Shown: positions 49,662-58,916 of the stretch, piece by piece
Layout: every line of letters starts with the position of its first letter
How positions within the stretch are numbered: the stretch's first letter is position 1
Assembly (NCBI RefSeq): GCF_001613265.1
Contig: NZ_BDCA01000006.1
Coordinates: 62,001-126,000, forward strand
DNA from: Nocardia vermiculata NBRC 100427
GTDB lineage: Bacteria; Actinomycetota; Actinomycetes; Mycobacteriales; Mycobacteriaceae
DNA length: 64,000 bases
Reading direction: 5' to 3'
Translations under genes and position numbers: made by a program
The notes under the pieces: generated by a model
Told to the model about the DNA's origin: nothing
Database searches by the model: none
What the model saw: only the letters and a program-made list of their open reading frames with translations

Positions 49662-51971
49662 GTGATCGAAAAATTGATCGAAACGCCGTACCGGGTACTC
49701 GCGGGAGTAGCGGCACTACTGGTCGTGCTGGGTGCGGTCGCGGTGACCGTGATGGCCGAAGGGAGCGGGCAGCAGCCGTTGCCCGCGTCCGCGACCGGAC
49801 AGTTCAGCGCCGAGCGAGCACTGAACCACCTCTCCCGCTTCGCGACCGAACCGCGACCGCTGGGCAGCCCGGCCAGTGATCGGACGCGGGACTACATCGC
49901 CGACCAACTGCAACCCGCGGGCTTCACCACGACGATCCAGCATGCGGTCGGCACGCGATCATCGACGGGGCTCGCGACCTTCGGCCGGGTCGACAATGTG
50001 GTCGCCACACTGCCCGGACACGATCCCACCGGAACGGTTCTGCTCGTCGCGCACTACGACTCCGCCGCGACCGGACCCGGTGCGTCCGACGACGGCGCCG
50101 CGGTCGCCGCGATGGTAGAGGTCGGGCAGCTGATCAGCAGGCAGGGTGGACTGCGCAACGATCTGGTGCTGCTGTTCACCGACGGTGAGGAGGACGGTGT
50201 GCTCGGCGCGGACGCGTTCGTCCGGGAGCACCCGGCGGCCGCTGCGGGCGGCGTGGTGCTCAACTGGGAGGCCCGCGGCGTGAGCGGACCGTCGTTGATG
50301 TTCGAGACGTCGGAGCACAACGCCGCGTTGGTCTCCCTGTTCGCCGATGCCGTGCCGCATCCCCGCGGCGATTCGTCACTGGTCGAGGTGTACAAGGCGC
50401 TGCCGAACAACTCCGACTTCACCGCTTTATCCAACGCCGGTTTCACCGGACTGAACTTCGCCTACATTGAGGGCTCGTCGTATTACCACACCGCGGGTGA
50501 CACCCTCGCCAACCTGGACCGGGGCAGCCTGCAACACCACGGCGAGAACATGCTTCACCTCACCCGCGCGCTGGGCAGGGCCGACCTGCCCAGTCTGAAG
50601 TCCGACCACGACAACACCTACTTCCGAGTCTTCGGCGTCATGATCACGTACTCGAACACGCTGGTCTGGCCGATCGCGCTGCTGGCCGTGTCGGCAGTTG
50701 TCGCGTCGGGATTCATCGCACGACGCCGGCGGCTGGCGAGTGTTCCGCGGATGCTTCTCGCCGGCCTGTCGGCGATACTGCCGCTGGCGATCGCGGCACT
50801 GCTCGGGCAGCTCATGTGGTCGGTTCTGGTTTGGCTGCGTCCCGGCTATGACCTGATGGGCGGGCTGGTGCATCGCCCACTGCCCTTCCAGGGTGCCCTT
50901 GTCGCGCTGGCCGGGACCGCGTTACTCGGTTGGTATCTGCTGTTGCGTCGCCGTCTGGGCCCGGCCGCGCTCGCGATCGGCGCACTGATGTGGCCCGCCG
51001 GGGTGGGGGTGGCGTGCGCGGCGCTGGCTCCGGGAGCGTCGTTCCTGTTCGCGCTGCCCGCGTTGTTCGCCGCACTCGGCGCGATACTGGCACTACAACC
51101 GGTGCGATGGGCCGCGTGGTCGGTCACAGCGTTGACGCTGGGTGCCCTGGTCTCGGCCGCGCTGCTGCCCGCGCTCGCCCGGAACTTGTTCAACGGAGTG
51201 GGCCTGGCATTCGGTGGTGCCGGTGCGGCGTGCGTAGCATTCTTCGGCCTGTTCTTGCTGCCGCTCGTGGAGTTGATGCTGCCTGCGCCGGGCGTCCGGA
51301 GCCGCGCCACCGTCGCGGTACCGGTGACCGCGGCAGTGCTGGCGGTGATCTTGGCCGGCACCGGATCTCTGGTAGACCGCTTCGACGTGCGGCACCCCGG
51401 TCGCAGTCACCTCGCCTACGTACTGAACGCTGACACCGGGGCGGCCGGCTGGGTCAGCGGAGAATCCGAACCGACCGAATGGACCCGCACGTACGTAGCA
51501 GGAAAAGATGTTTCACGGCTCTCGCCCGGCTACGCCCGTGGCTCACTCTGGACCGGCCGCGCCGAACCGCTGGCGCTGGACGGCCCCACGATCGAGGTTC
51601 GCGGCCGCGACGGCGATTCGGTCACGATGCACGTGACGCCCCGCCGATCGGCCTCCTCAATGGTGCTGCGCATCGACCACCCGATCGACCGGGCTGCCGC
51701 CACCGTCGCAGGTATGCGCCCGGTCTCCGTGGCCGTCTCGGGCGTGCGCGCCGAGACCTGGCCGGGAGAAATTCGATTCCGCGATATTCCACCGGAGGGA
51801 GCCGACATCACGGTACGGACGCCGGGAGCGACTCGCATCCGGGTCACCGCGATCGAGGAAACCCACGGTCTCGCCGCCGCCCCCGGCTTCCGGCCGCGCC
51901 CCGGCAGCCTCGTGGCCTCGACCCGAGAGGACGGCGATTCGATAGCGGTAACGCGGACCTACGAACTCTGA
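49662..51971 (+). CDS. M28-family zinc metallopeptidase with multi-helix C terminus
   Basis: A 769-residue membrane protein. A signal-anchor helix (YRVLAGVAALLVVLGAVAV) is followed by an extracytoplasmic aminopeptidase domain. Zinc ligands are visible: VAHYDSAATGPGASDDGAA (His and Asp), FTDGEEDGVLGADAF (Glu-Glu), and SSYYHTAGDTL (His). About eight membrane segments follow (350-600), then a beta-rich C-terminal domain (DRFDVRHPGRSHL onward). The layout resembles the eukaryotic ER Fxna-type M28 peptidases and known bacterial counterparts. GTG 49662 starts the frame; no strong Shine-Dalgarno is seen. The substrate is unknown. Confidence 0.9.
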   Translation: MIEKLIETPYRVLAGVAALLVVLGAVAVTVMAEGSGQQPLPASATGQFSAERALNHLSRFATEPRPLGSPASDRTRDYIADQLQPAGFTTTIQHAVGTRSSTGLATFGRVDNVVATLPGHDPTGTVLLVAHYDSAATGPGASDDGAAVAAMVEVGQLISRQGGLRNDLVLLFTDGEEDGVLGADAFVREHPAAAAGGVVLNWEARGVSGPSLMFETSEHNAALVSLFADAVPHPRGDSSLVEVYKALPNNSDFTALSNAGFTGLNFAYIEGSSYYHTAGDTLANLDRGSLQHHGENMLHLTRALGRADLPSLKSDHDNTYFRVFGVMITYSNTLVWPIALLAVSAVVASGFIARRRRLASVPRMLLAGLSAILPLAIAALLGQLMWSVLVWLRPGYDLMGGLVHRPLPFQGALVALAGTALLGWYLLLRRRLGPAALAIGALMWPAGVGVACAALAPGASFLFALPALFAALGAILALQPVRWAAWSVTALTLGALVSAALLPALARNLFNGVGLAFGGAGAACVAFFGLFLLPLVELMLPAPGVRSRATVAVPVTAAVLAVILAGTGSLVDRFDVRHPGRSHLAYVLNADTGAAGWVSGESEPTEWTRTYVAGKDVSRLSPGYARGSLWTGRAEPLALDGPTIEVRGRDGDSVTMHVTPRRSASSMVLRIDHPIDRAAATVAGMRPVSVAVSGVRAETWPGEIRFRDIPPEGADITVRTPGATRIRVTAIEETHGLAAAPGFRPRPGSLVASTREDGDSIAVTRTYEL

Positions 51972-51981
51972 CCGCACTGTT

Positions 51982-52009
51982 CGACGCGGGCACCATGCCC
52001 GCCTCGTCG
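51982..52009. terminator. Weak hairpin after the M28 gene
   Basis: CGACGCGGGC and GCCCGCCTCGTCG flank ACCAT and can pair with a 2-nt bulge. It lies 10 nt after the M28 stop, between convergent genes. Confidence 0.35.
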
Positions 52010-52147
52010 ACATACCAACGCGGACAACGCTTCTCACCGCACGAGTTGGGGATCGCCGCACGACAATCCGTCCATGTCGTCGCGGCGCCTCGAGGAACCA
52101 GCAACCGACTCCCGAGAGGTGGTTGTCCAGGGCAGGCGCAGCGGCCC

Positions 52148-53731
52148 TCAGCGTGGGGAAGCGGTGGTGACATCCTCATCAGCCCGGCGCGCCGTACGCG
52201 CCGCCGTTCGCCACCGAATCGCCGCAGCCAGGGCGACAGCCGCAGCAAGGACGCACAAGACGCGTTCCGGCAGTGGCCCGATCGCGGTCGCAGGCGTGGT
52301 TTCGCTGCGCAGCGGCAGGGTCGCCTCCAAAGCGGCCGGCACGAATTTCGGAGTCTGTTGCTGCACAGCGCCGTCGGCGGTGATGATGGCGCTGACTCCG
52401 GTGGTTGCCGCGACGACCAGGGCGCGGCCGTGTTCGACGGCCCGCACTCGCGACATGGCGAGCTGCTGATAGGTCATATCGCTGTCACCGAAGGTGGCAT
52501 TGTTGGTCGGCACGGTCAGTAGTTGCGCGCCGGCGCGCAGGGAGTCCTCGAACGCCCGGTCGAATGCCACCTCGTAACACGTCGCCACGCCGATCGCTAC
52601 CGGCGGGCCGCCGCCGGCCGGGTCGGCGTGCACCACACCGTCGCCGTGACCCGGGACGAAATATCCTGCGCGGTCGGCGTAATCGGAGAAGTGGCGGAAG
52701 AAGTCGCGATAGGGCAGATATTCGCCGAACGGCTGGATGATCTTCTTGTCGTGCCGCTCCCCCGGGCCGTCGGCGTCCCACATCATCACCGAATTCGTGG
52801 TGGTGCGATCGTCGTTGACCAGGACGGCGCCGACCAGGATCGGAGCGCCGATATCGCGGGAGGCCGCGGTGATCTCGGCGGCGGCGTCGGCGTTGCGCAG
52901 TGGATCGATATCGGAGGAGTTCTCCGGCCAGATCACCACATCCGGACGGGCCGCGGTACCGGCGGCTACCGCACGCGCGAGTTCCTCGGTACGGCGGATG
53001 TGATTGTCCAGTACGGCACGGCGCTGGGCGTTGAAGTCCAGTCCCAGCCGCGGCACGCTGCCCTGGATCGCGGCGACCGTGATCGGCCGGTCTCCGTCGT
53101 CCGGGGCGGGCAGCGCGGTCCGGAGGATCACTCCGGTAACCGGGATGATAATCACAACCGTTGCGAGAGTGAAAATTACGAGCCCTCGCCGCACCGTGTC
53201 CCGCTCCCGCAGGCGCAGTATCACCGCAGCCAGGACGGTCCCGGTCAGCGCCACCACGAAGCTGACGATCGGCGCTCCACCGAGCCAGGCGAACGGCAGA
53301 TACCACCCGTCTGCCTGCCCGAATGCCAGGCGGCCCCAGGGGAATCCACCGAAGGGGAAGCTGGACCGGCCCCATTCGGTGAGCGTCCACATCAGTGCCG
53401 CCCACACCGGCCAGCCCGGCAGCACGGTGACCCACCGCGTCGCGAGGCCGAACAGTCCGACGTAGACCGCGCAGGCCGCCGACAACGCCAACCAGGGCAC
53501 CGGCCCGACATAGATTCCGGTCCAGGGCAGCAGCGGCAGGAAGAACGCCAGGCCGCCGAGCAGACCGTAGCCGAAGGCGCCGCGCAGCCGGGTGGCGTCA
53601 CGAGCCACCAGGGTCAGGATCGCGATGCCCAGCGGCGCGAGATACCAGCAGGTGCGTGGCGGGAAGCTCGCGAACACCAGCAGCCCGGCGACGACAGCGG
53701 CACCGATCCTCCCCCACACCCGCCACGTCAT
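52148..53731 (-). CDS. lnt: Apolipoprotein N-acyltransferase
   Basis: A 527-residue protein. The N-terminal half has six to seven membrane helices, starting with VVAGLLVFASFPP. The nitrilase-type catalytic domain shows the triad: Glu in VIWPENSSDID, Lys in KKIIQPFGEYLPYRD, and Cys in GVATCYEVAFDRAF. It transfers an acyl chain to lipoprotein N-terminal cysteines. In mycobacteria Lnt and the polyprenol-phosphate mannose synthase Ppm1 are fused or adjacent; here no Ppm1 domain or gene follows, and the next gene is the convergent M28 peptidase. ATG 53731 gives the usual N terminus; GTG 53740 is possible. Confidence 0.93.
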   Translation of the reverse strand: MTWRVWGRIGAAVVAGLLVFASFPPRTCWYLAPLGIAILTLVARDATRLRGAFGYGLLGGLAFFLPLLPWTGIYVGPVPWLALSAACAVYVGLFGLATRWVTVLPGWPVWAALMWTLTEWGRSSFPFGGFPWGRLAFGQADGWYLPFAWLGGAPIVSFVVALTGTVLAAVILRLRERDTVRRGLVIFTLATVVIIIPVTGVILRTALPAPDDGDRPITVAAIQGSVPRLGLDFNAQRRAVLDNHIRRTEELARAVAAGTAARPDVVIWPENSSDIDPLRNADAAAEITAASRDIGAPILVGAVLVNDDRTTTNSVMMWDADGPGERHDKKIIQPFGEYLPYRDFFRHFSDYADRAGYFVPGHGDGVVHADPAGGGPPVAIGVATCYEVAFDRAFEDSLRAGAQLLTVPTNNATFGDSDMTYQQLAMSRVRAVEHGRALVVAATTGVSAIITADGAVQQQTPKFVPAALEATLPLRSETTPATAIGPLPERVLCVLAAAVALAAAIRWRTAARTARRADEDVTTASPR

Positions 53732-53814
53732 GCCCAGCACGGCGCCGATGCTACTGGGACCGCCGGTGGCCGGCCGATTCCGGGTCGTAGCGGCTCGGTG
53801 ATATCGCGGCGTGG

Positions 53815-55410
53815 TCAGGCATCGTAGATGACGGTGCCCGCACGCACGGTGCGCAGACAGCGTGGCAGCGCGACGCCGGGATCCAGTGACGGCAGACCCG
53901 GAACCCCCGAGCGGGGATCGGTGGACCAGCGCTGCACCGTATCCGACGCCGCCGCGACCACCAGGTCCGCTGCCTCCCAGACCGCGTACGAGGCGGGAGC
54001 GCCGGGCACGAGAGTGCCTGCGACTCCGTCGCGGACGCCACCGGCCCGCCAGGCGCCACGCGTGGCCGCGGCGAACGCCGCTCGCGGGGAGATCTGATGG
54101 CCGGGCGTGCGATGGTGCGCGGCCGCACGCACCGCCTCCCACGGATTCAGCGCGGTGACCGGGGCATCGGAGCTGATCGCCAACGAAATCCCGGCCGCCG
54201 CCATCGCCGAGAACGGATTGGCGGCCGCCGCGCGGTCGGCCCCCAGGCGGGTGGCATACATTCCGTCGGGTCCGCCCCAGGCCGCGTCGAAACCCGGTTG
54301 CACACTGGCGATCACGCCGAACTCGGCGAGTTTCGCGATCTGGCCCCCGTCGAGCAGCTCGGCGTGTTCGATCCGATGCCCACGAGTGGCGACCGCCGGC
54401 GCGCCCAGCTCGGCGGCGACCCGGGAGACCCCTTCGACCACGGCGTCGGCGGCCGCATCACCGATGGCGTGGAAGCCGGCCTGGATCCCGGCCTCGGTGC
54501 AGGCGCGGACATGTGCGGTGATCGCGTCGGCGTCGAGGTAGCCGATCCCGGTTCCGGCGCGGTCGGCGTAGGGCTCACGCAGCCAGGCGGTGTGCGAGCC
54601 GAACGACCCGTCGACGAACAGGTCACCGGCGAGACCGTGCACTCCGAGTTCGTCGACGAGTGCGCGGGCCCCCGCGGCGGAGGTGACCGCTTCACCCCAG
54701 TAGGCGCGTACCTGCACTCCGTGCTCGAATTCGAGAAGTTCGCGGATGTCGGTGCGACCGGCGATCTGCGGCCCACCACATTCGTGCACGGCGACGACAC
54801 CGTGCGCGGCGGCGTGGTCGAGTGCGGCCGCACGTGCCCGGTCTCGGCCGGCGCGATCGAGAGTGTCCAGCGCCGCGGCCCGGACCAGATGGTGTGCCTC
54901 GGCGCGCAGTGGTTCGCCCGCGGTGTATCCGTTCGCGTCGCGTACCGCGGGCACCGCGTCGAGCAGGGCGGTCGAGGCGACCGCCGAATGCGCGTCGACC
55001 CGGGCGAGGTAGACCGCGCGCCCCGTGCCTGCCGCCGCGTCCAGTTCCGCGGTACTGGGCGGGCGTTGTTCGGGCCACCGGGTCTCGTCCCACCCGTCGC
55101 CGATCACGGTTCCCCGATGGGCTGCCGAGAATTCCCGCACCAGTTCCAGGCAGTGCGGCAGCGACCGTGCCCGCGACAGGTCCAAACCGGTGAGCTGCAG
55201 GCCGAGCGCGGTGACGTGGACGTGGGTATCGACGAAGGCAGGCGCCACGAACGCGCCGTCCAGGTCGATGATCTCGGCGTCGGGGTGCAGCGCGCGGCCG
55301 GGTCGTTCGGCACCGAGCCAGACCACCGTGCCGTCGGTGACGGCCATCGCGGTCGCGTCGGGAGAACTGGAACTGTAGATTCGGCCACCGACCAGCAACT
55401 GGGTACTCAC
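53815..55410 (-). CDS. Amidohydrolase (YtcJ-like, amidohydrolase family 3)
   Basis: A 531-residue hydrolase. Metal ligands: VDTHVHVTALGL near 60; GFHAIGDAAAD near 320; TRGHRIEHAELL near 345; and SSDAPVTALNPWEAV near 425. GDGWDETRWPE near 105 and DGSFGSHTAWL near 270 are family-3 motifs. GTG 55410 starts the frame, with fxsA 59 nt upstream on the same strand and lnt 83 nt downstream, so the three form one unit. It hydrolyses an unknown amide or imino bond in the cytoplasm. Confidence 0.93.
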   Translation of the reverse strand: MSTQLLVGGRIYSSSSPDATAMAVTDGTVVWLGAERPGRALHPDAEIIDLDGAFVAPAFVDTHVHVTALGLQLTGLDLSRARSLPHCLELVREFSAAHRGTVIGDGWDETRWPEQRPPSTAELDAAAGTGRAVYLARVDAHSAVASTALLDAVPAVRDANGYTAGEPLRAEAHHLVRAAALDTLDRAGRDRARAAALDHAAAHGVVAVHECGGPQIAGRTDIRELLEFEHGVQVRAYWGEAVTSAAGARALVDELGVHGLAGDLFVDGSFGSHTAWLREPYADRAGTGIGYLDADAITAHVRACTEAGIQAGFHAIGDAAADAVVEGVSRVAAELGAPAVATRGHRIEHAELLDGGQIAKLAEFGVIASVQPGFDAAWGGPDGMYATRLGADRAAAANPFSAMAAAGISLAISSDAPVTALNPWEAVRAAAHHRTPGHQISPRAAFAAATRGAWRAGGVRDGVAGTLVPGAPASYAVWEAADLVVAAASDTVQRWSTDPRSGVPGLPSLDPGVALPRCLRTVRAGTVIYDA

Positions 55411-55469
55411 GGATGATCAGTGTGCCGCACGCCCCCGGGCCGCCCGTCGGTGCGGGTCGATCGCCGGCG

Positions 55470-55952
55470 TCAGTTGGGCTCGATGATGCGGCGTGCCGCA
55501 CCCTGCCCGTCGTCGTAATGCTGATCGACCACCACACCGTCGACGACGTCGCCGGACGGATCCACCACCACGCCGCGGTATCCGGCGGCCATGGTGAACC
55601 GATCGAAGCGGCGCAGTGCGGCGGCCGAGACCAGCGGGCGCAGCAACGCGCGGGTGGGGAGCAGCAGGATCAGGCCGAGGACCGAGGTCACCAGGCCTGG
55701 CACGAACATCAGCAGGCCACCGGCCGCGACCAGGGCACCGTCGGCGACTGCCGTTCCGGCAGCGAGTTCGCCGCGACCGGCGCGACGGAACTGCTGGAAG
55801 ACCCGCCGTCCCTGGGAGCGCACCAGGATCAGCCCCAGAGCGGATCCGGCGATCAGCAGCAGAATGGTCGGTACGGCCCCGATCAGGTGGCCGACCACGA
55901 CCAGCGCCGCGATCTCGACGACGAGATAGAGAGCGAACAGCAGGGCGGGCAT
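55470..55952 (-). CDS. fxsA: FxsA-family membrane protein
   Basis: A 160-residue protein. The first 110 residues (FALYLVVEIAALVVVGHLIG, LLLIAGSALGLILVRSQGRR, GGLLMFVPGLVTSVLGLILLLP) carry the FxsA signature with three to four membrane segments. A soluble tail of about 45 residues follows. ATG 55952 lies behind GGAAAGGA. Family members protect against phage T7 exclusion in E. coli; the actinobacterial role is unclear. It is first in the fxsA-amidohydrolase-lnt run, matching the conserved mycobacterial order. Confidence 0.92.
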   Translation of the reverse strand: MPALLFALYLVVEIAALVVVGHLIGAVPTILLLIAGSALGLILVRSQGRRVFQQFRRAGRGELAAGTAVADGALVAAGGLLMFVPGLVTSVLGLILLLPTRALLRPLVSAAALRRFDRFTMAAGYRGVVVDPSGDVVDGVVVDQHYDDGQGAARRIIEPN

Positions 55953-56048
55953 CGGCGATCCTTTCCACGATCTACTCTGCACAACGCGTCACGTCGCGAT
56001 TTTTCTCCCGATCCGGGCACATCGACCGGAGATCGGTGCCGTGCCGTC

Positions 56049-56708
56049 TCAGGTACCGGGTGTGACCAGGCCCGTCTCGTAGGCCAGCACCACCGCTTGT
56101 ACCCGGTCACGAAGCCCCAATTTGGTGAGCACCCGGCCCACGTGGGTTTTCACCGTCGCCTCCGACAGATACAGCTGCGCCGCGATCTCGGCGTTGGACC
56201 GTCCGGCCGCGATCTGCTCGAGCACTTCGCGCTCGCGGACGGTGAGAACATCGAGAATTCCCGGATCACGCATCCGTGCCGGATCGGTGGCGATCATCCG
56301 GTCGAGCAGGCGTTTGGTGACCTTGGGTGAGACCACGGCATCACCGGCGGCGACACTGCGGATCGCGGAGATCAGGTCCTCGGGCGGGGTGTCCTTGAGC
56401 AGGAAGCCGCTGGCTCCGGCACGGAGGGCACCCAGCGCGTGTTCGTCGAGGTCGAAGGTGGTCATGACCAGAACGCGGCTGCCGCATCCGGAATCGAGGA
56501 TCTGGGCGGTCGCCGCGACGCCGTCGACCACGGGCATCCGCACGTCCATCAGCACCACGTCGGGGGTGAGTTCACCGGCCAGCCGGACGGCCGTGGCACC
56601 GTTGTCCGCCTCGGCGACCACATCGACGTCCGGATGTGCGCCCAGCACCATCTTCAATCCGGCACGCATCAGTTCCTGGTCGTCGACGACGAGTACGGAG
56701 ATCGGCAC
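56049..56708 (-). CDS. NarL/LuxR-type response regulator
   Basis: A 219-residue protein. Receiver: ISVLVVDDQELMRAGLKMVL with the acidic pair, phosphoacceptor Asp in VVLMDVRMPVVDG, Thr in VLVMTTFDLDE, Lys in GFLLKDTPPEDL. LuxR domain: LTVREREVLEQIAAGRSNAEI and SEATVKTHVGRVLTKLGLRDR. GTG 56708 is the start, 31 nt after the kinase stop on the same strand. It is the output of the adjoining kinase; targets unknown. Confidence 0.95.
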   Translation of the reverse strand: MPISVLVVDDQELMRAGLKMVLGAHPDVDVVAEADNGATAVRLAGELTPDVVLMDVRMPVVDGVAATAQILDSGCGSRVLVMTTFDLDEHALGALRAGASGFLLKDTPPEDLISAIRSVAAGDAVVSPKVTKRLLDRMIATDPARMRDPGILDVLTVREREVLEQIAAGRSNAEIAAQLYLSEATVKTHVGRVLTKLGLRDRVQAVVLAYETGLVTPGT

Positions 56709-56739
56709 GGGGTCCAATCTAATCGGGTCGGATCCGCGG

Positions 56740-57957
56740 TCAGTCCGGTGGTTCCCGCCGCAGCGGGATGCTGGCCCGGACCCGCCAGCCGCCCCCGGGA
56801 CGGCGACCGGCGTCCAATGTGCCGCCGAGCACCGCGATGCGCTCCCGCATTCCGACCAGACCGAGCCCGCTGCCCGCGATCCCCCGGCGACCGGCGCCGT
56901 CGGTGCCGGGTTCGGCCTCGACGCCGGATACGAGCCGCTCGCTGTCCGGGCCGGGGCCACGATCGAGCACTTCGACCAGGACATCGTCGCTGCGACGACG
57001 CACCCGCACCCACGCCGTCGGGTCCGGGCCCGCGTGGCGGAAGGTGTTGGTCAGCGATTCCTGCACGATCCGATGCATGCCGAGACTCACCTCGGGTTCC
57101 ACGTCATCGAGTTCGCCGGTGAGTTCGAGCTCCACGGCCAGTCCGGCACTGCGCATCATCGCGACCACCTTCGCCAGACCCGCCGTACCGTGCTGCGGCA
57201 GTTCGTCGGGTGCGTGCTCGGTGCGCAGCAACTCGACCGTGCGGCGCAATTCGCGCAATGCCTCACGGCCGGTACCGGCAATGGTGGACAAGGCCTGTTC
57301 GGCCAGGTCGGGATCGCGGCGCAGAGCGTATTTGGCGCCGTCGGCCTGCACGATGATCACGCTCACCGCGTGGGCGACCACATCGTGCAGTTCGCGAGCG
57401 ATCCGGGTGCGTTCGGCCGCCACCGCGTCGTGGGCGCGTCGTTCCCGGTCGTAGTCGGCCACCGCGAGCCTCGCCTCGACCTCGGCGTCGTAGGCGTGGC
57501 GGGCACCGATGATCTCGGCGAGGGTCCAGCACAGCGCGTAGAACATGACCTCGTAGCCGACCACCATCGGCAGCGACAGCTCCACCACGGCCAACGAGAA
57601 GGCGCCGTCGACGACCAGCCCGATCAGGAACAGCAGCCCTTCGCGCCGGCCCACGTAGGCGACCAAGGTGTACAGGGCAATACCCAGGGCCAGCAGGGCG
57701 GGCGGTTGCAGATCTTCGTCGACGACCAGGCAGATCGCGCTGGTCGAGATGGACAGCACCAGCATCGCCGCGGCACTGGCCCGCGGGCGCACCCGCCGCC
57801 AGATCACTGGGATCGGGGTGATCAGCGCGAGGAACAGGTAGACGCGCCAGTGCTCCTTGCCGCCGATGCCGACCAGGTTCAGCAGCATCAGGGCGGTCGC
57901 GAGGATGGAGTCGGCGACCAGGGGTTTACCACGAAGCCACAGACTGAATCGGCGCAC
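56740..57957 (-). CDS. Sensor histidine kinase (HisKA_3 type)
   Basis: A 405-residue protein. Four to five membrane helices fill the first 155 residues (ILATALMLLNLVGIGG, VYLFLALITPIPVIW, AMLVLSISTSAICLV, LLALGIALYTLVAYV). The dimerization segment ERTRIARELHDVVAHAVSVII holds the phosphoacceptor His near 205 (cited from TRIARELHDVVAHAVS). ATPase motifs: RIVQESLTNTFRHAG and GSGLGLVGMRERIAVLGG, with the first G-box region less clear (DRGPGPD). GTG 57957. It is the upstream gene of the pair with the response regulator; the usual DesK-like architecture of actinobacteria. Confidence 0.93.
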   Translation of the reverse strand: MRRFSLWLRGKPLVADSILATALMLLNLVGIGGKEHWRVYLFLALITPIPVIWRRVRPRASAAAMLVLSISTSAICLVVDEDLQPPALLALGIALYTLVAYVGRREGLLFLIGLVVDGAFSLAVVELSLPMVVGYEVMFYALCWTLAEIIGARHAYDAEVEARLAVADYDRERRAHDAVAAERTRIARELHDVVAHAVSVIIVQADGAKYALRRDPDLAEQALSTIAGTGREALRELRRTVELLRTEHAPDELPQHGTAGLAKVVAMMRSAGLAVELELTGELDDVEPEVSLGMHRIVQESLTNTFRHAGPDPTAWVRVRRRSDDVLVEVLDRGPGPDSERLVSGVEAEPGTDGAGRRGIAGSGLGLVGMRERIAVLGGTLDAGRRPGGGWRVRASIPLRREPPD

Positions 57958-58046
57958 CCGCCCAGCCTAGGCGGCCTGCCCGACACCACCTGCGCAGACG
58001 GCCCGATCATGGTGCGTCGACCGAACCGCGCGCCGACGGGCCGGAG

Positions 58047-58709
58047 TCAGCACGACACTTCGGCCGGCGTCATGGTCATGTGCCGTCCGGCCGACAACCA
58101 TGGCGCCAGTACCCGCGAGGTGGTCTCACGGATGGTGCGGTGCAACCCCTCGCCGTCTTCGACCGCACCACGTCCCTGGAACAGGACCGTGAGTGCGCCC
58201 GAGACCGCACCCACGACCGCACCGACGAGCGCGGCGGCGCCGACCTCGTCCAGTTCCTCCGGGAACGCCACCCGCAGCCGCCGGGCGATCTCCTGCTGGG
58301 CGGCGAGCTGGGCGTGGGCGGCCCGGCCGCTGACGGCCGGCACCGTGCGGGATATCCGGGCCCGCAACACCGCGAGGCGGGAGGCCAGGTCGTCGCCCAG
58401 ATGGTCGCCCGGGTTGTCACCGGCGGCACGCAGGGCACGCAGTAGCACTTCGACCGGGCGCTCGTCCGGCCTGCGGCTGTCGATCGCTGCGACGGCGGCG
58501 GTGACGCGTTCGTCGGGCTCGGGGAACAACAGTTCCTCTTTGCTCTCGAAATAGTTGAAGAATGTGCGGGTGCCCACCTCGGCTTCGGCGGCGATGTCGG
58601 CGACGGTGGTCGCCTCGTAGCCGCGGGATTCGAACAGGGCGGCGGCGGCCTCGAGGAGGGCACGGCGGGTACGTTCCCGCTTGCGGTCACGGAGTGCGGA
58701 TGGCGGCAC
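58047..58709 (-). CDS. TetR-family regulator
   Basis: A 220-residue protein. Helix-turn-helix: RTRRALLEAAAALFESRGYE then VADIAAEAEVGTRTFFNYF, ending in ESKEELLF. The ligand domain is Ala/Arg-rich and ends MTMTPAEVSC. GTG 58709 (VPPSALRDRKRER) gives the usual short basic arm; no ATG fits. It is divergent from tldD, and a nested palindrome of 35 bp lies between them and is the probable operator. It may regulate tldDE and itself. Confidence 0.9.
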   Translation of the reverse strand: MPPSALRDRKRERTRRALLEAAAALFESRGYEATTVADIAAEAEVGTRTFFNYFESKEELLFPEPDERVTAAVAAIDSRRPDERPVEVLLRALRAAGDNPGDHLGDDLASRLAVLRARISRTVPAVSGRAAHAQLAAQQEIARRLRVAFPEELDEVGAAALVGAVVGAVSGALTVLFQGRGAVEDGEGLHRTIRETTSRVLAPWLSAGRHMTMTPAEVSC

Positions 58710-58793
58710 GCGGGCAGACAGTACGGCATCGGCGGCGTACCGGGCCGCAGGCTGGGAGTTTCGCGCGCGTTGCAGTCGGTGCCACACCGCATA

Positions 58794-58828
58794 CCGTGCA
58801 CCTTTGCATTCGATGCAAACATGCACGG
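58794..58828. promoter_or_regulatory. Nested palindromic operator, TetR/tldD gap
   Basis: Inner arms TTTGCAT (58803-58809) and ATGCAAA (58813-58819) flank TCG. Outer arms CCGTGCA (58794-58800) and TGCACGG (58822-58828) share the same centre (58811). Fourteen of 16 outer-to-inner positions per arm pair. It suits one or two TetR dimers. Confidence 0.8.
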
Positions 58829-58916
58829 CGTGTCGCATTGGGTGGCAGCAGGTTTCGCGACGTCGACGGCAACGATTCGTTGGACCGGTGCCTGCCCGGC
58901 CGATAGCGTGGTCCCG

